Of a DNA stretch of 51,018 bases, positions 1 through 7,286 are shown piece by piece. This DNA comes from Bacilli bacterium (GTDB lineage: Bacteria > Bacillota_I > Bacilli_A > ML615J-28 > CAG-313). How positions within the stretch are numbered: the stretch's first letter is position 1; every line of letters starts with the position of its first letter. Position numbers and translations under genes: made by a program. The notes below the pieces were generated by a model. The model was given only the letters and a program-made list of their open reading frames with translations, had not been told where the DNA came from and made no database searches. The stretch spans positions 1 to 51,018 of the forward strand of contig CAADXH010000118.1 in the NCBI GenBank assembly GCA_900752975.1, given 5' to 3'.

Positions 1-2487
1 ACAACCTTCAAATGCATCATATCCTATACTTGTAACACTATTTGGAATTACTATATTAACAAGGGAAGTAATGTTCTCAAATTGGTAATCTCCTATCTTT
101 GTTATTCCTTCTTTTAATACTAGTTCTGTTGGTTCATACCAATTATTGTTTTCATCTAACATATAGAAATGTTTTGCATAACACATAGGATTGGAAATAT
201 TATTAATAAACTTTATATTACACCAATCATTTATAGTTCCTTTATAATATACATTTGTTAAACTATTACAAACGGAAAATGCATCATATCCTATACTTGT
301 AACACTATCTGGGATTTCTATGCTTGTTAAACTAGTACAACCATAGAATGCAGAATTTCCTATACTTGTTACACTACTTGGGATTTCTATACTTGTTAAA
401 CTAGTACAACCATAGAATGCAGAACTTCCTATACTTGTAACACTAGTTGGTATTGTTATTTCAACAAATCTCTTCCCAGCATCAGTTAATCCCGTTATAG
501 TATCTCCAGAAAAAATGAATATTGTATAAAACTTTGCGTAAAGTTTAATATCACCATACGTTGTAGTTGTAATGCCTCCAAATTTATTTTTATAGTTTGA
601 ATCAGTATACCAATCACAAAAGATATTACTTTTACTAGATGGAGATTTTAGTGTAATTGATGTACCATAATTATACGATGTTGGGTTATCATTTATTGCA
701 CTATCATCGTTCAATATATACGTTATGTTATACATTTTTTGCCTAATTGCTAATGTAGCCTTTAAAACTTTAGGTTCATAATACTTTTTCTTGAGTGTTG
801 CTGTAACCACATATTCGCCAGGCATAATTTGGTCATTATTAATATAATCAATTGTTGTACCTTTTGGAGCTCCTTTCACAACTAATGACTTTTTAGTTCC
901 ATCAGTAATAGTTATTAAATCTTCCATTGTAACATTTTCAAAATTATGCAATTTAATTGTTAGATTGAATTCAGCACTTACTCCTTCATAATTTATCAAT
1001 AATGTTTTTTGCCCTGCTGTATTTAAATCATTAACATCATTTTTTAAGTACTTGGATTCAAGTGGAATACTTTCAACATAGTCATCAGTGTGTTTTATTC
1101 TTAAAGCATAATTAGACATTTTAAATTCATCTAAATATACTTCCTTAGCACCTTGAAGATCTATTGACTTTATTGGAAATTTTTGTTTTATATCTATTTT
1201 AAAAATACATGTTTTAAAGGCGTTATCATAAATTGATATAAGTTGATCTGATATAGTTAGTGATTTTAGCGATGAATGCTCTATATTATACAAATTAACG
1301 GACCAAGATTTAGGTTGCTTGTATGTTTTATTAACTGTAATTTCCGTAACAGTCTCCCAAGAAATTATTTCAATAGGTTCCTTTGTATACGTGTATACAT
1401 TGCCGTTATGTGTCACATCATCACCATTATAATACCATTCAGCACCTTCTACTGGAAGCCCAAAAGTACGATATACACCATTTACCTTAATGGTATAGCT
1501 TTCATAAGCTGAACATACAATGGCATTACTATTGGAACCTGTTAATGTATATTTTTGTGCAGTTGTCCCAAAATAAAATTCTTCAAATGAATTTATTTTC
1601 TCAATTCTAGGAATCGTAAGATCTTCTAATGAACTACATCCTTTAAATGCGTTTTGCGCTATTTCTGTCACTCCATAATTTAAAATTATTTCTTTAATAT
1701 ATTTATTACCAGCAAACACATGCTCTGATATTATTCCAGCATTTACAATAACTTTTTCAAGAGAAGCACATTCATTAAATAGATTGTTTCCAATAGAAAT
1801 TAAATTATTAGGCAGTGTAATTTCACTTAAGCTACTACAACCTACAAATGATCTATCTTTTAATCTAATACAAGAAGGTATTTCTATTGTCGTTAGTGAA
1901 GTACAATAACCAAAGGCTTCTAAGCCAATTTCTTTGATGCTATCAGGTAAAATTATTTCTTTTATTTGAGAACAATCATAAAAAGCCCTGTCTTCAATTT
2001 TTATAACTGGCTTGTCATTATAAGTAGATGGAACCAATACATTTGTTTGACTGCCCATATATGTAACCAAACTATACCCATGACCACTTGGAACAAATGA
2101 GAATTCTTTTGGCTTTTCATTTACAGTTATCGTGCAACTCGCTGATACATTTTTATTTGTAGCGGTTACTACTGTTATGCCTTTACCAACTGCTGTTACA
2201 ATACCATTTGAAACAGTCGCAACATTTGTATTAGAACTACTCCATGATACCATTTTATCTGTTGCATCACTTGGGTATACTGTTGGAATCAATGTTATTG
2301 TTTCACTAATATTTAATGTACTTGAACTTTTATCTAATGTAATACTTGTTACTGCTCTATCATAAATTTCATTATTGTTTTCATTATTGTTTTCATTATT
2401 GTTTTTTTTACATGCACTTAAGAAGTTAACACATGTAATTATTATAAAAGTGAATAAAAACAATTTATAAAAACTTTTTTTCTTCAT
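1..2487 (-). CDS. BspA-type leucine-rich-repeat surface lipoprotein (partial, runs off left edge)
   Basis: This is an open frame of 829 codons from ATG at 2487 to the window edge with no stop, so the 3' end is missing. A good ribosome binding site (AGGAGG) precedes the ATG. The product begins with a lipoprotein signal peptide (KKK, hydrophobic stretch, FLSAC; lipid Cys26), then an Asn/Glu linker, a Big_2-like Ig domain (about 40-115), a first block of LRR_5 (BspA/TpLRR) repeats (about 125-305), a middle region, an InlB/Flg_new-like segment (about 585-655), and a second LRR block with the pattern IPxSVTSIGxxAFxGCTSLTS. Such proteins are surface-exposed adhesin or ligand-binding proteins in gut bacteria; the ligand here is unknown. 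No strong minus-strand promoter is seen just upstream. The best promoter nearby points the other way inside an invertible-looking segment (2546-2721), which suggests phase-variable expression. Confidence 0.9.
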   Translation of the reverse strand, partial: MKKKSFYKLFLFTFIIITCVNFLSACKKNNNENNNENNNEIYDRAVTSITLDKSSSTLNISETITLIPTVYPSDATDKMVSWSSSNTNVATVSNGIVTAVGKGITVVTATNKNVSASCTITVNEKPKEFSFVPSGHGYSLVTYMGSQTNVLVPSTYNDKPVIKIEDRAFYDCSQIKEIILPDSIKEIGLEAFGYCTSLTTIEIPSCIRLKDRSFVGCSSLSEITLPNNLISIGNNLFNECASLEKVIVNAGIISEHVFAGNKYIKEIILNYGVTEIAQNAFKGCSSLEDLTIPRIEKINSFEEFYFGTTAQKYTLTGSNSNAIVCSAYESYTIKVNGVYRTFGLPVEGAEWYYNGDDVTHNGNVYTYTKEPIEIISWETVTEITVNKTYKQPKSWSVNLYNIEHSSLKSLTISDQLISIYDNAFKTCIFKIDIKQKFPIKSIDLQGAKEVYLDEFKMSNYALRIKHTDDYVESIPLESKYLKNDVNDLNTAGQKTLLINYEGVSAEFNLTIKLHNFENVTMEDLITITDGTKKSLVVKGAPKGTTIDYINNDQIMPGEYVVTATLKKKYYEPKVLKATLAIRQKMYNITYILNDDSAINDNPTSYNYGTSITLKSPSSKSNIFCDWYTDSNYKNKFGGITTTTYGDIKLYAKFYTIFIFSGDTITGLTDAGKRFVEITIPTSVTSIGSSAFYGCTSLTSIEIPSSVTSIGNSAFYGCTSLTSIEIPDSVTSIGYDAFSVCNSLTNVYYKGTINDWCNIKFINNISNPMCYAKHFYMLDENNNWYEPTELVLKEGITKIGDYQFENITSLVNIVIPNSVTSIGYDAFEGC
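303..440 (-). repeat. Two tandem 69-bp LRR-encoding repeats
   Basis: Positions 303-371 and 372-440 are 69-bp units differing at about 5 bases. Each encodes one 23-residue LRR_5 repeat. Near identity at the DNA level suggests recent duplication or gene conversion, so repeat number could vary between strains. Confidence 0.85.
2370..2409 (-). repeat. 12-bp triplicate plus A8 tract behind the lipobox
   Basis: Three perfect copies of cattattgtttt (2370-2405) encode a repeated Asn-Asn-Asn-Glu linker. A run of eight T on the plus strand (2402-2409, A8 in the coding strand) lies directly after the lipid Cys codon. The 12-bp unit keeps the frame; a slip in the A8 tract would break it. Confidence 0.7.
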
Positions 2488-2519
2488 AATAACCTCCTAA
2501 AAATGGCACTTATAAATGT

Positions 2520-2542
2520 ATATGAATACAAACTATTCATAT
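2520..2542. repeat. 9-bp inverted repeat in the leader of the LRR lipoprotein gene
   Basis: ATATGAATA and its complement flank the loop CAAAC. It lies about 30 bp before the start codon, downstream of where an inverted promoter would start transcripts. It could be a leader hairpin or an operator; there is no T-run that would make it a terminator in either direction. Confidence 0.5.
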
Positions 2543-2545
2543 GTT

Positions 2546-2574
2546 TGTGCATTTAATATTTAGTTAGGTGCACA
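2546..2574 (+). repeat. Recombination-site candidate, left copy
   Basis: This is one of two 29-bp inverted copies. The inner 20 bases (AATATTTAGTTAGGTGCACA, 2555-2574) match the right copy perfectly, and only two bases of the outer arm differ (TT here, CC there). It has two arms around an asymmetric 7-bp spacer TATTTAG, the usual layout of simple tyrosine-recombinase sites. Confidence 0.75.
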
Positions 2575-2651
2575 GATATTATTGAAAGGGCGATAAATAT
2601 ATAAAAATTCTTTCACATTCATTGAAACAATGTCAGTAATTAGTAATTTTC

Positions 2652-2680
2652 TTGACTTAATTTCCTATATTTGGTACAAT
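2652..2680 (+). promoter_or_regulatory. Sigma-A promoter inside the invertible segment, pointing away from the LRR gene
   Basis: The -35 TTGACT (2652-2657) and -10 TACAAT (2675-2680) are separated by 17 bp. The expected start is near 2687. In this orientation it reads straight into the hairpin at 2691-2723 and antisense to the recombinase 3' end; there is no plus-strand gene for it to serve. Confidence 0.75.
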
Positions 2681-2690
2681 ATGATTAAAG

Positions 2691-2723
2691 AATGTGCACC
2701 TAACTAAATATTAGGTGCACATT
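2691..2723. terminator. Hairpin terminator that coincides with the right recombination site
   Basis: This is a perfect 13-bp stem (AATGTGCACCTAA and its complement) around a 7-nt loop. It is followed on the plus strand by a T-rich run (ttttatattgttttt). It sits about 20 bp after the recombinase stop codon on the minus strand and about 4 bp after the start site expected from the 2652-2680 promoter on the plus strand. Confidence 0.6.
2693..2721 (-). repeat. Recombination-site candidate, right copy
   Basis: This is the partner of 2546-2574 in opposite orientation. Here both arms are perfectly complementary over 13 bp (2691-2723) around spacer CTAAATA, the reverse complement of the left spacer. 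Such opposed spacers favour inversion rather than deletion. Confidence 0.75.
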
Positions 2724-2742
2724 TTTATATTGTTTTTAACAG

Positions 2743-3669
2743 TTATAATAGCATAGATAACTTATTCATCATTTCTTTTTTATGTTCCCATAATGAATGA
2801 ACATAACGATTAAGGGTAATTGTTGGGTTTTTATGTCCTAGTATTTCTGATAAGGTTTTAACGTCCATTCCACATTCTAGGGCACGGGTTGCGAAAGTAT
2901 GTCTTAATGAATGAAAGCCTTTATGGGGAATTTTTAACTTTTTGAGTAATAGTTCAAATGTTCTTTGATAACTACGCATATAGACGAACTTTTCGCCTTC
3001 TGCAATTACAAATTCACACTTACTTTTCTTTTTCATTTCTTTTAACATTTCAAGGATCTTAGTTGGTAGGGGAATCTCTCTTATTGAATTTTTGGTTTTA
3101 GGTATATTAATGTTTCTGATTCGGGTGCCTTCTTCACTACTATCATAACAAGTTTTGGAAATAATTAAGATGCTTTTTTCAAAATCAATATCATTCCAAG
3201 TTAATGCTAATAATTCACCTATGCGAAGGCCCGTATATAAACATAATATAATTCCTAGATACTTATCTTTTTTTGTGGTTTTCGCTGCAAATTCAATTTT
3301 CTTTTGTTCATTTATCGTAAAGCATTCAATCTTTTTTTCTATTATTTTTGGATAATTTACTTTATCTAATGTATAGTTAGGTAGATAAGAAATTAAATGT
3401 GCTGCTTTAAGTGAATTCTTAATTATAGATACAATCATTCTAATATAACTAGCTGATAAACCTTTACCTGTACATTTATTTCCGTTAATTGATAGTTTAG
3501 TTATAAACTTTTGAATTATTAAAGGTGTTAATTCCTCAAGTTTTAAATCTCCTAAATAAGGTAAAATGTGTGTTTTAATAATTTTCGAATATTGGTTGAA
3601 AGTCCGTTTTTTAGTTGATGGTTTTATGTAGTTTTGTAGCCATTCTTTTAGCCAATTATTATACATCAT
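2743..3669 (-). CDS. Tyrosine recombinase / phage-type integrase, probable promoter invertase
   Basis: This is a site-specific DNA recombinase of 308 residues, full length for the family. It has an N-terminal SAM-like core-binding domain (about 1-110) and a C-terminal catalytic domain with all expected residues: Arg149 in TGLRIGE, Lys193 (in KTKNS), His253 and Arg256 in HSLRHT, His279 in LGHK, and nucleophile Tyr289 in NRYVHS. The start is ATG 3669 with AAGGAG 8 bp upstream. A promoter lies at 3703-3730 and a hairpin terminator follows the stop. Its 3' end abuts paired inverted repeats around a promoter, so a DNA-invertase role is likely. It could instead be the integrase of a small mobile element carrying the AbiE cassettes. 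Promoter, ribosome binding site and first codons recur at 5519-5589. Confidence 0.92.
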   Translation of the reverse strand: MMYNNWLKEWLQNYIKPSTKKRTFNQYSKIIKTHILPYLGDLKLEELTPLIIQKFITKLSINGNKCTGKGLSASYIRMIVSIIKNSLKAAHLISYLPNYTLDKVNYPKIIEKKIECFTINEQKKIEFAAKTTKKDKYLGIILCLYTGLRIGELLALTWNDIDFEKSILIISKTCYDSSEEGTRIRNINIPKTKNSIREIPLPTKILEMLKEMKKKSKCEFVIAEGEKFVYMRSYQRTFELLLKKLKIPHKGFHSLRHTFATRALECGMDVKTLSEILGHKNPTITLNRYVHSLWEHKKEMMNKLSMLL

Positions 3670-3702
3670 ATTTAATTCTCCTTGTATAATTATATATGTG
3701 CT

Positions 3703-3730
3703 ATTATACTAAAAAACAACTTTTAATCAA
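3703..3730 (-). promoter_or_regulatory. Promoter of the recombinase gene
   Basis: The -35 TTGATT (3725-3730) and -10 TATAAT (3703-3708) are separated by 16 bp on the minus strand, about 35 bp before the ATG. It is repeated at 5562-5589. Confidence 0.65.
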
Positions 3731-3770
3731 CTATACTCATTTTTGGTAAATATCATTATCCCATAAAATT

Positions 3771-3821
3771 AAAAACCTCTAGTATTGTGAAATGAATACA
3801 TTTCATTCTACTAGGGTTTTT
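3771..3821. terminator. Bidirectional hairpin terminator after toxin 1
   Basis: A long stem pairs AAAAACC(T)CTAGTA with TACTAGGGTTTTT, with an inner TGAAATG/CATTTCA stem, and is flanked by A and T runs. It lies 12 bp past the AbiEii stop. Confidence 0.8.
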
Positions 3822-3833
3822 AATTTAATTTGT

Positions 3834-4748
3834 TTATTTATCTGTATCAAATACACCACTTGCAATTATCGTTTCTACTCCTTTTATGGCGTCTTCATAT
3901 GGTAAATACCTGAACATCATAATTTTTGTTATTGTTTCATAATCTTTTTTGTAAATACCAGATTTCACAATATCACTAAGTATTTGTTGAACACTTGCAC
4001 CATCTTGTGCAGAATAGCAAAGTGCATGTAGTTTTCTTTCATTTCTAACTTTTTGAATTAATATCTTAAGATTTTCGTCAAGTTTTACCCTTGTAAGTAG
4101 GCATGATAGATCATAAATATGTCTAGAATTTCTTTCAATACGATTTCCTTTAACATAGTCGCAAATTGCAAACACTTTATCAACTAAAGTTCTATCCAAT
4201 GTTTGTACTTGAATTTCAAATGGTTGCAATTCGTATTTTCTAATAGCAGTTTCGTTACCCATTTCGTATAAGTAATCATAAATAATTGAGGTAGCAAGTT
4301 TCAATTCGCTTGGATACGATTTTGTTATATATGTTGTTTCAACTAATAACAAAGGCTTTACACTAATGGATGAATGTTGAATTGGGTATTCGATTTTATA
4401 ACAATTATAATCCCGCCTACTCCTTATCTCAGTAAAGTTAGTTAAGTTAAGGCCTAGCTTTTTGCAAACCTCAACAAGTTCATTTTTCATTTGTTTTTTT
4501 TGTCCTTGTGTTTGATAATTTTCATCTAATGTCAAATCTATATCTTCAGAAAATCTATCAATCACTCTATAACATTTGGATAGTGATGTACCACCTTTAA
4601 ATAGCAAATTAGGAACTCTTGCAGCTAGTTCTTTCAACAACAAAGTCACAAAATAATCTTTTTCAACAAAAGCTGGATCAATTTTATAATAATCACTTGC
4701 TATTTCTACCAATTCACTAAAAGTTTCTTTATCATTGTAAAGTTTCAT
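3834..4748 (-). CDS. abiEii: AbiEii-family nucleotidyltransferase toxin, cassette 1
   Basis: This is the toxin of a type IV toxin-antitoxin and abortive-infection module (AbiEii/AbiGii, COG2253), a cytoplasmic nucleotidyltransferase-fold enzyme. Visible motifs are FKGGTSL (about 50-56), the metal-binding SEDID pair (Asp69, Asp71), a conserved Lys in DKVFAICD (about 191) and RHIYDL (about 209-214). The frame opens four codons earlier with GTG, but ATG 4748 is preferred: GTGGGG lies 7 bp upstream and the homologue in cassette 2 starts at the same place. At 304 residues it looks complete. It overlaps the antitoxin gene by 17 bp, so translation is probably coupled. Family members inhibit growth when unopposed and can block phage spread; that function is inferred here. 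Confidence 0.88.
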   Translation of the reverse strand: MKLYNDKETFSELVEIASDYYKIDPAFVEKDYFVTLLLKELAARVPNLLFKGGTSLSKCYRVIDRFSEDIDLTLDENYQTQGQKKQMKNELVEVCKKLGLNLTNFTEIRSRRDYNCYKIEYPIQHSSISVKPLLLVETTYITKSYPSELKLATSIIYDYLYEMGNETAIRKYELQPFEIQVQTLDRTLVDKVFAICDYVKGNRIERNSRHIYDLSCLLTRVKLDENLKILIQKVRNERKLHALCYSAQDGASVQQILSDIVKSGIYKKDYETITKIMMFRYLPYEDAIKGVETIIASGVFDTDK

Positions 4749-5361
4749 ATAATACCCCACTTGTTGCGATATTTTTCATTGCTTTTGCAGGAAAAGCATC
4801 CGCAAGACTCAATATATCACTTCTTTTAATTTGTTTTTCTTTGATATATTCAAATACAGAATCTTGTATCTTTTTTTCTTCTTGATATTGTCTCATATCA
4901 ATGTTATTGAATAATTCCATAAGAGTGTAAGCTCCTTCATTTTCGTTTGTAATTGGCACACGTGATTTTCTCAAAATAACTTTACGTCCCCTAATCATTA
5001 TTTCTCTTATCTTGCGTGATTCATTATTGGTTATAACCTCAATCACATTTGGTACTTGAAAACTCACCAAAAAATTAAGTTCAATTACAAATTTCCCATA
5101 TATTCCAAAAGTATCTCCTTTATTTTTGATGTACTTTTTGTTTACGACACTATTAACTGTAGGAACAGAAAGTCCAAATTCTGTTTGTTTTGGCATATAG
5201 TAGATACCATTATCATAATGAATAAGCTCACCATTTCTTTCGGCTTCATTTATCAGTTGATAGATACGTGGTCGAGAATAGTCTTGCATTATTTCAAGTA
5301 TTTCATTTGTAAATATCGGCTCATTTAATTCAAAATGTGTTTTAAGCCTTTCCATTAACAT
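4732..5361 (-). CDS. abiEi: AbiEi-type (DUF6088-like) antitoxin, cassette 1
   Basis: A 209-residue protein with an N-terminal winged-helix region (TNEILEIMQDYSRPRIYQL, then a YDNGIYYMP turn typical of AbiEi antitoxins) and a C-terminal domain of about 130 residues. It is expected to neutralise the downstream AbiEii toxin and to repress its own promoter. ATG 5361 is chosen over the earlier in-frame ATG at 5382 because AGAAGGA stands at good spacing and the paralogue (7217) aligns from the same Met. It ends in TGA. The promoter at 5433-5461 gives a leader of about 65 nt. Residue identity to the second antitoxin is clearly lower than between the toxins. Confidence 0.83.
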   Translation of the reverse strand: MLMERLKTHFELNEPIFTNEILEIMQDYSRPRIYQLINEAERNGELIHYDNGIYYMPKQTEFGLSVPTVNSVVNKKYIKNKGDTFGIYGKFVIELNFLVSFQVPNVIEVITNNESRKIREIMIRGRKVILRKSRVPITNENEGAYTLMELFNNIDMRQYQEEKKIQDSVFEYIKEKQIKRSDILSLADAFPAKAMKNIATSGVLYETLQ

Positions 5362-5432
5362 ATTCAGTCTTCCTTCTTTCATAAATTATACAATTTTGAA
5401 TTTTTTTTATTCATTTTTGTCTTTACATTATT

Positions 5433-5461
5433 ATTGTACTCAGAACAAAGTGTTTTGTCAA
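5433..5461 (-). promoter_or_regulatory. Promoter of AbiE cassette 1
   Basis: The -35 TTGACA (5456-5461) and -10 TACAAT (5433-5438) have 17-bp spacing. The -35 lies inside the right-border repeat shared with cassette 2. Confidence 0.8.
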
Positions 5462-5525
5462 TAGTTATAACCTATGTTTTAATATTTTTTTAAATCAAAA
5501 AACTTTAAAGAACAAAGATATACAT
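5453..5525. repeat. Right cassette border, copy 1 (pairs with 7278-7350)
   Basis: 73 bp matching 7278-7350 with 2 differences. It begins at the -35 of each antitoxin promoter and ends in TATACAT. TATACAT also starts the left border (3660-3666) and recurs at 5519-5525 and 7344-7350, spacing the boundaries 1859 and 1825 bp apart. Confidence 0.85.
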
Positions 5526-5589
5526 CATATTTAATTCTCCTTGTATAATTATATATGTGCTATTATACTAAAAAACAAGTTTTAATCAA
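5519..5589 (-). pseudogene. Decapitated copy of the recombinase promoter, RBS and start codon
   Basis: On the minus strand this repeats the -35/-10 pair (AATCAA 5584-5589, ATTATA 5562-5567 on the plus strand), the AAGGAG site and ATG ATG TAT of the recombinase. The frame then enters the cassette 1 border and stops after a few codons. It is an orphan 5' end that records where cassette and recombinase gene were joined. It may give extra transcription into cassette 1. Confidence 0.75.
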
Positions 5590-5629
5590 CTATACTCATT
5601 TTTGGTAAATATCATTATCCCATAAAAGT

Positions 5630-5680
5630 AAAAACCTCTAGTATTGTGAAATGAATACATTTCATTCTACTAGAGATTTT
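5630..5680. terminator. Hairpin terminator after toxin 2
   Basis: This is the same structure as 3771-3821: AAAACCTCTAGTA paired with TACTAGAGATTTT plus an inner stem, directly after the second toxin gene. Confidence 0.75.
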
Positions 5681-5693
5681 GAATTTAAATTGT

Positions 5694-6607
5694 TTATTTA
5701 TCTGTATCAAATACACCACTTGCAATTATCGTTTCTACTCCTTTTATGGCTTCTTCATAAGTAACAGGCTTTGATAAGAGTTTTTCGGTGCTCTCCTCAT
5801 AATCTTTTTTGAAAAACTCTGTATCTACCATTTCACGAAGCAATTTAGAAAGATTAATACCATCTTGTGCAGAGTAGCATTTAGTACCTAATTTTCTATC
5901 CTCACGCACCTTCGTTATAAGAACTTTTAGATTGCTGTCCAATTTTACCATGGTAAGCAAACGTGATAGATCATAAATGTGCCTTGATTGTCTTTCTGTT
6001 TTATTATCCAACATATAATCGCACACAGCAAAAACTTTATCAACCAAAGTCCTCTCTAGTGTTTGTACACGAATATCAAATGGTTCTAGTTCATATTGAG
6101 CTATTGCTTCATAATTTCCAATTGCTTTTAGATAATCATATATCATAGATGATGCTTGTTTTACTTCATCTGGAAACGCCTTCACAATAAACACAGTTTC
6201 AACAAGAAGTTGTGGATTCAAACCTGACAAACTGTATCTTGCACAATAGTCTATTATATAACAATTATAGTCTCTACGGCTTCTCGTTTCATCTTTATTT
6301 AATAAATTCAAACCAAGATTATTACAAATTTCTACAATTGTATATTTTAAATTTCTTCTTTTTCCTTGTGATTGATGTTCCCAATCTAATGTAATATCAA
6401 TATCTTCAGAAAATCTATCTATAATCTTATAACATTTTGAAAGTGATGTGCCACCTTTAAACAATAAATTAGGAACTTGTTTGGCAAGTTCACGAAGAAC
6501 AAGTGTTACATAATAATCCTTTTCAATTATTGCTTGAGAGACATTAAAATATCTACTTGCTGCTCTTATAACATATCGAAGCTTTCTTTATCATTGTGTA
6601 ATAACAT
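5694..6607 (-). pseudogene. abiEii: AbiEii-family toxin, cassette 2, with N-terminal frameshift
   Basis: Homologous over its whole length to the cassette 1 toxin, roughly 60% identical by eye, with FKGGTSL, SEDID, DKVFAVCD and RHIYDL all kept. From ATG 6607 (17-bp overlap with its antitoxin, exactly as in cassette 1) the frame reads MLLHNDKESFDML and then hits TAA at 6566-6568. The homologous sequence resumes one frame over (IRAASRYF...). Restoring one base near 6571 gives the same residue count as toxin 1, so this is a single-base deletion. The remaining open frame from an internal ATG at 6464 lacks the conserved N-terminal segment (about 50 residues). It is probably inactive, unless the indel is a sequencing error or is bypassed. 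Confidence 0.8.
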
Positions 6608-7217
6608 TTAATACCCCACTATACATTAAGTTTTTTGTTGTTTGTGCAGGAAAGGCTTTTGCAAGAGATATTAGTTCTTCCTTACTAACTAGGTTTTCTT
6701 TCATATACTTTGTAATAGATTCTTTGGTTCTATCATTCATATCGCTAGAATTTCCCATATCAGATAGTAACTGCAAAATTGTATAAGCCGGTGCGTTGGA
6801 TCTATCAATCTTGCAGCGAGATTTTCTAAGAATTATCGTTCTTCCATCTATCTTTATTTTTCTACATCTCATTGACTCATTATTGCTTACAATTTCTATT
6901 GTATTTGGCATTTGAGTTGTAACTGAAAACATATTTTGTAAATTCAAACCACTATACACTCCATACACATTTTCTTTGTAAACAACATATTTTTTCTTAA
7001 CAACATCTTCGGCTGTAATTGTTGAAGTACCAATAATGCTGTTTGTTGGAATATAGTAAACACCCGTATCAAATTTTATAATTTCACCTTTTTTTTCGGC
7101 TTTATTGATAAGTCTAAATACATAAGCACGCGAATATTCACTGAACATTGCCAATATTTCATTTGTAAATATCGGCTCATTAGTATTAAATTTTGTTTTT
7201 AATTGTTCAACTAACAT
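6591..7217 (-). CDS. abiEi: AbiEi-type antitoxin, cassette 2
   Basis: A 208-residue paralogue of the cassette 1 antitoxin with the same plan: winged helix (TNEILAMFSEYSRAYVFRL), a FDTGVYYIP turn, and a C-terminal domain ending SGVL. The frame opens at 7247, but ATG 7217 is chosen because AAGGTG sits 6 bp upstream and the paralogue aligns from this Met. It ends in TGA inside the toxin start region. The gene is intact although its toxin is frameshifted, so it might act as an orphan antitoxin; whether it cross-neutralises toxin 1 cannot be told. Confidence 0.82.
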   Translation of the reverse strand: MLVEQLKTKFNTNEPIFTNEILAMFSEYSRAYVFRLINKAEKKGEIIKFDTGVYYIPTNSIIGTSTITAEDVVKKKYVVYKENVYGVYSGLNLQNMFSVTTQMPNTIEIVSNNESMRCRKIKIDGRTIILRKSRCKIDRSNAPAYTILQLLSDMGNSSDMNDRTKESITKYMKENLVSKEELISLAKAFPAQTTKNLMYSGVLNVITQ

Positions 7218-7257
7218 TTTCATCACCTTTATATACATTATTTTCAATTACATTATT

Positions 7258-7286
7258 AGTATACTCTTTTCAACATTTTTTGTCAA
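7258..7286 (-). promoter_or_regulatory. Promoter of AbiE cassette 2
   Basis: The -35 TTGACA (7281-7286) and -10 TATACT (7258-7263) have 17-bp spacing, in the position equivalent to the cassette 1 promoter. Confidence 0.8.

Larger units (their letters stand above)
2546..2721. other. Candidate invertible promoter segment (phase-variation switch)
   Basis: Two 29-bp repeats in opposite orientation (27/29 identical) bound a unique core of 118 bp (2575-2692) that carries one near-consensus promoter (2652-2680) reading toward the right. Recombination between the repeats maps position x to 5267-x. That would put the -35 at 2610-2615 and the -10 at 2587-2592 on the minus strand, start transcription near 2580 and drive the lipoprotein gene at 2487. 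The adjacent tyrosine recombinase is the obvious candidate enzyme. The repeats and promoter are seen directly; inversion is inferred. Confidence 0.7.
3660..3899. repeat. Cassette border direct repeat, copy 1 (pairs with 5519-5759)
   Basis: About 240 bp repeated at 5519-5759 with only a handful of differences and one indel. It spans the first codons, ribosome binding site and promoter of the recombinase, the AbiEii terminator hairpin, and the last codons of the toxin (the final 18 residues are identical in both toxins). Identity falls abruptly beyond it. Confidence 0.85.
5519..5759. repeat. Cassette border direct repeat, copy 2 (pairs with 3660-3899)
   Basis: Near-identical to 3660-3899 at an offset of 1859 bp (1860 after one indel near the toxin stop). 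Its right end lies within the toxin coding region. Confidence 0.85.

Noticed and set aside
2575..2690. Weak minus-strand promoter-like elements in the invertible core (TTTCAA followed by TATATA)
   Set aside because: The spacing and -35 are poor compared with the plus-strand TTGACT/TACAAT pair, and A/T-rich DNA gives such matches by chance.
3155..3355. Small plus-strand open frames opposite the recombinase, lipoproteins and rny
   Set aside because: They are antisense shadows of well-supported minus-strand genes, lack ribosome binding sites and have unusual composition.
5519..5700. Insertion sequence or MITE between the AbiE cassettes
   Set aside because: The repeated stretch is explained by the recombinase 5' end, a terminator hairpin and the toxin 3' end. 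It has no terminal inverted repeats or transposase.
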